Source: Phlebiopsis flavidoalba
Taxonomy: Eukaryota; Basidiomycota; Agaricomycetes; Polyporales; Phanerochaetaceae
Length of the DNA: 64,000 nt
Assembly (NCBI GenBank): GCA_035772785.1
Contig: JAOCPU010000063.1
Coordinates: 119,268-183,267, forward strand
Reading direction: 5' to 3'
Both the position numbers and the translations under genes were made by a program. Each line of letters opens with the position of its first letter. Position 1 is the first letter of the stretch. The notes under the pieces are model-generated. The model was not told the origin of the DNA and ran no database searches. It worked only from the letters and a program-made list of their open reading frames with translations. Below, piece by piece: positions 60,240 to 64,000 of this stretch.

Positions 60240-61895
60240 GTGAATCATGTGTTGTACACGACGTGGTGAACGTAGAGGTCATTATTTAATATATTATATT
60301 GGACCTGTGCGGCCCACACAACCCACTTATTGGGGCGGTGCAGGCCAGAGTTAAACATATCACTGATGAGTGTCCGGGCAACCCGCCTCCGGCTTTCGCA
60401 ACGTCATGCAAGAAAGAAACAAAGCGAGATTCGTTCCGACTGTCCACCGACGTCACCTGTACGGTTCTCGATCTGCATGCTGCCTGTTAGGCGACACTCC
60501 CTCCCTGTGCTTCGGTACGCACCCGAATTTTTGCCGCAACCTTCCTCGACATGCCTGCGGTTTAGCGCAACGCACGCTCTGGAGTTCCCCCAACGGCGCC
60601 TACCGAACACACATAGCACAGACGCCCGCCGCTGGGGAACGCGAACTGTAAATATCCTCTCTCCCTCGCCCCCCTGCGCACTAACGGACGGCCACACACA
60701 CACTGACTTCGCATTTAGCCAGGCGCGGGTAGATTTGATCCCGAGGGGCCAATCTAGTAAACTTTCCACTGTAAGCCTCGCCACTAGTGCCGTAGCGGCC
60801 GGACTAGCTCGAGAGGGCTCGCCATGACTGGCACTGGATCGGAAAGTTCCACCCCCACTCATCGAATAGCGTCCGACCCGGAGGCCAGCACGCGACTGCC
60901 CAATATCGGCCCCTAGCATTCCCGCCGTACGTACGCACTGCAGATCGAGATTGGCGCGCATCTGGAAGGCGTTTGCTGCTGGCTGATTTCGCCCCCACGT
61001 GCGCCGCCATGCACACGGTGCCGCCAACACGCCGCCACCATAAACTCAACGCAGTTGGTTATCGCGAGAAGATCCGTGGGAGGGGAATCACCCCTATCGG
61101 TTCTGGCGAATGCAAAACACGCGGCAAAATAACCTCGCGGCGGCGGTGCGTGTTGCGCGTTCTGCGAGTGATGCGCAGCGTTCTTGTGCACACACCCTAG
61201 CAGCAACAGAGTACGTGCCGTGTTTCTGTAACAGCGTTGAGCTGCGCTTTATAGTGGAAGAAAACCTCTATGGCCATGTGCTGTTTGACTGCGCATGCAG
61301 CGCCCGTCGTTCTCATGTTCACGCGGCACCGAAGTCTGAACTCTGTTGTGTCCAACACGTCACGCGGCCTAGACCTGGAATTTGTGTGGATCAGCACGTA
61401 CAGCCCTCGCCTCACCAACGTTCCCTCCGAGGTTTTCACTAGTCCAGGTGCGTACGCATCCACTCCCACCGCGCCGATTCTTGTTAACCTTCAGCAGGGG
61501 CAACATCTTACGAAGAATATGGGCGGCGAACCTTGTCCACGTACAGTGGGGGCCGATGAACCCCCCCCAAAAACAACACGCCCCCCACGACGTACAGGGA
61601 AATTGCATCGCACAAGGCGGCCGGCGCCGTCATGTCAATGCCGTCGCACGCAGCTCCGCGCGCTAGCGCTCAACTGCCACCGTCTGGTGATCGCCTGCCT
61701 GTTGGACAACACTGGTATTGGCCCAAGGATCCCCTGAGAACGGGCTTATAAGATCGCGCGCGCGCTGTCTCGCCTGGGTTCTCTCCGTTGTCTTTCCTCC
61801 CCCGACGCCCTTGTCCCCCTAGCCCTGTGGTCGAACGATGATTATCACGTACCGGTATGTGCGCAGAAAGCTGAGGGAGCGCGAAGCGCGCCCGC
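60240..61895. other. About 1.65 kb without a recognised gene
   Basis: Open frames here (for example 60330-60827 + and 60404-61030 -) overlap each other and are Cys/Arg/Pro-rich, typical of GC-rich non-coding DNA. I see no motifs or repeats of note. It must contain the promoter of the MFS gene. Confidence 0.4.
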
Positions 61896-64000
61896 ATGGC
61901 CCAGGCCCAGCTTCCAGAAGAGCAGACCGATGCTGCACGCGCTCCCGACAGGCACGACACCCGCCGCGGCGACGCCACCGGGAGATGCGCGCATAGCACC
62001 TAGCGCGACGGGGCAAGGATCACCAAGCGACGCGACGGCGGTGCCCGAGGCGAGGAGGGCGGGCGTAGCCGCAGACAGTGGCGTCGACAGTGGCCAACCC
62101 CAGTTCCGAGGCACCAAGTGGAACTTTTATGCTCATGGGAGCGCTATCGTCATTCCCGTGTTTCTCGAGACGTTGGACTATACAGGTACGTACAGCCACC
62201 TGTTTTCTGCAGGGTAGATGTCGAATTGAATACGTCTGCGGCTAGTCGTCGCGATCCCTGCTCAGGTCCACATGTTGCGGTGCGTTCGCATAGTATGCGT
62301 AGCAACCAACGGCTCTGAATTCTAACGTGTAATTCATCCCATAGTCAGTATTCAACCGACTCGACTTGCAAAGGTCAGCCCAACGCCATCATATCATAGC
62401 AGCATCTCAGCGTCTGACGTCCGCTCCCCCAGTTACATTGGGACAATATACTTGCTCACCTCGACTGTGTTCCTACCTCCCTTCGCGTCCGTGGCGGACA
62501 TCTTTGGCCGGCACTGGGCCCTGGCAGCTTGGCCTTTCTTCTTCATGCTCGGCAGCGCCATCAGCACAGGCAGTAACAGCATGGTCACTATGCTTGGCGG
62601 GACGAGGCGTGGCAGGTATGGGTGCGGCGGGGCTGCTTGCGGTAAGTCAGTAGTCGACCGCTATTTCGTGATTAAATTATTACTGAAAAAAAAAAAAAGA
62701 AGGATGGCCAGGTGGTGAGGATCATTCTCACGGACTCGGGCTCGCTCAACACGAACAACTGGCAGCAAGCCATCTTGTTCGTGCTTTACACGGTCGGCTT
62801 TTGCCTGGGGCCGTTCATCGGCGGCGAGCTCGTCACGGTGTCTTTTCGCTGGCATTTTCGCCATCAAGTGCGTATTCGCTGCAAATTGCGAGCGAGATGG
62901 CGGGGCTGATATTTGTCTGTCTGTCAGCCTTCCATGTGTGCTGCTGCCGCGATGGTTGTCAGTTTTTCTGCTTCTTCGCGGACGTACCAAGGGCGGCCAA
63001 GCATCGAAGCGCCTCCCTGTCGACGCGCGAGGCGAGGAGACGTTCTTCGACAAGCTTCTCCGCATCGACTGGATCGGCGCGCCGGGCTGTTCATGGCTGG
63101 CGGAAATTGGTGTCTGTCCCTCGCGCTGAACTGGGGCTCGAACGAGGCATGGAACTCGGCCAAGGTCATCGCGTGCTTCGTGGTCGGCGGAGTATCCATT
63201 GTCCTCTTCCTCGCCTAGGGGAATACTTCCTGGAGACCGAGCAGGGTTCCAGCCGTCTGCGCGCGACGGACCCGATTCGATCCCGCTCGAGCTGTTCAAA
63301 GTCGCCGGGGGACATCTGCATCGTCATGTACAGCACGTTTTGTGAACGGGATGGTCATGCTCGTGATGTTCTACTTTGTGGCCATATTCTTTGTCATCGC
63401 CGCTGGCCTATCATCGCCGACCAAGTCCGGTGCCCAACTCATCTACTTTGCGCCCGGGATGGTGCGTGCGTCCCCCTGCGCGCGCCCGCGGGAACCTGAT
63501 CATCTTTATCTTATCTGATTCCCACAGGGTGGTGGCAGTCCCTGATTTCTATGCGCCTCGTCAAGTGGCTCAGGCAGGTTCGTGCACCACAAACCGTGAC
63601 CACCGTGCACATGCTGAGTGGGAACTTCCACAGCCTAGGTACCCAATCGTCGGGAGAGGCGTGCTCGGAACAGGGCGCCGTCTCTGCCGTCGCATTGGGC
63701 CTCATTTCTATGGGCATGGACGAAAACAAACAGGGTCTTGTGAACGGGTACGTCCACGCCCAGCTCTATTTTGCCATGTCGCCTCCTCATCTATTCCTCC
63801 GAAGCTTCATGGCCATGGCGGGAGTGGGCACCGGCCTCTGCATCGGCCCGCTCGCCGTACATGCCCGATTCTCCCAGCCCGCATCGCGCAACGCGATAGT
63901 CTCTGCCCTTACGCTCTTCGTACGTGCCCACCCCGCGCGCCGGACCGCCCAAGGGACAGCCCGAGCCTGACCCAGGCCCCACGCAGTTCCGCTCGTTCGG
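61896..64000 (+). CDS. Major facilitator superfamily transporter, multidrug DHA2-like (cut by window end)
   Basis: A proton-coupled membrane exporter of the drug:H+ antiporter kind. The cytosolic N-terminus is Ala/Pro/Thr-rich; ATGs at 61896 or 61930 are both possible. Then WNFYAHGSAIVIPVFLETLDYT (TM1, 62116-62180), SVFNRLDLQ, YIGTIYLLTSTVFLPPFASVADIFGRHWALAAWPFFFMLGSAIS (TM2-3 with the DxxGR motif A, 62440-62570), MVTMLGGRGVAGMGAAGLL, VRIILTDSGSLNTNNWQQAILFVLYTVGFCLGPFIGGELV (62715-62840), a loop FFDKLLRIDWIGA, VIACFVVGGV, EYFLETEQGSSRL, LISMRLVKWL, VALGLISMGMDENKQGLVNG, FMAMAGVGTGLCIGPLAVHARFSQPASRNAIVSALTLF, and after a final intron FRSFG at the window edge. The gene continues beyond 64000. 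An A run (62687-62698) lies in or near an intron. Confidence 0.9.

Overview
The window looks like nuclear DNA of a filamentous basidiomycete, probably an agaricomycete. Genes are tightly packed on both strands and cut by many short GT-AG introns. The recognisable proteins are eukaryotic housekeeping proteins of fungal type, alongside basidiomycete-style F-box proteins, a Zn2Cys6 regulator and a BRI3-type membrane protein. I see no bacterial operons, rRNA, tRNA or CRISPR. All gene names come from reading translated exons by eye against remembered family motifs; nothing was searched in a database.

Layout: a small hypothetical gene (957-1145, -); a MAT2B/RmlD-like reductase (1507-2951, +); a gene-poor stretch (2952-5320); an F-box protein (5321-6309, -); a TM9SF/EMP70 membrane protein (6981-9937, +); mitochondrial tyrosyl-tRNA synthetase (10151-12051, -); a BRI3-like small membrane protein (12280-12891, -); a poorly readable coiled-coil and Ser/Arg-rich region (13230-17310, +); an Rvs161/Hob3 BAR protein (17855-19194, -); a Ser/Pro-rich hypothetical protein (20217-24445, +); DEAD-box helicase Dbp10 (24758-27920, +); queuine tRNA-ribosyltransferase (28052-29802, -); TRAPP subunit Bet5 (30145-30867, +); a Fun30/SMARCAD1 remodeller (31020-35001, -); an unassigned stretch (35329-36642, -); a mitochondrial carrier (36656-38026, +); about 5 kb without a recognised gene; a Zn2Cys6 regulator (43138-44753, +); about 2.6 kb without one; U2AF small subunit (47355-48290, +); ALG14 (48578-49507, -); CDC23/APC8 (49938-about 53011, +); a coiled-coil hypothetical (53204-54970, +); an F-box-like protein (55914-57060, +); a haemerythrin-like HHE protein (59387-60239, +); and an MFS transporter (61896-64000, +) that runs off the end.

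The most important technical observation is that almost every conserved gene is interrupted by one-base indels, mostly extra bases in short homopolymers, at points where the protein family allows no break. This happens in essential genes (tyrosyl-tRNA synthetase, U2AF1, DBP10, CDC23, ALG14) and across the whole window. Uncorrected sequencing error is therefore a far better explanation than pseudogenes or programmed frameshifting. Gene ends below are reliable where a start or stop codon fits the family; internal exon structure is approximate.

The genes do not form one pathway. They cover RNA processing and translation (Dbp10, U2AF1, TyrRS, TGT), membrane traffic and shape (TM9SF, Bet5, Rvs161), chromatin and cell cycle (Fun30, Cdc23), N-glycosylation (Alg14) and transport (mitochondrial carrier, MFS). 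I did not find a convincing new multi-gene system. The best leads for new biology are the two basidiomycete hypothetical proteins (20.2-24.4 kb and 53.2-55 kb), the degraded coiled-coil locus at 13-17 kb, the HHE protein with a tiny exon, and a perfect hairpin placed between two converging genes.
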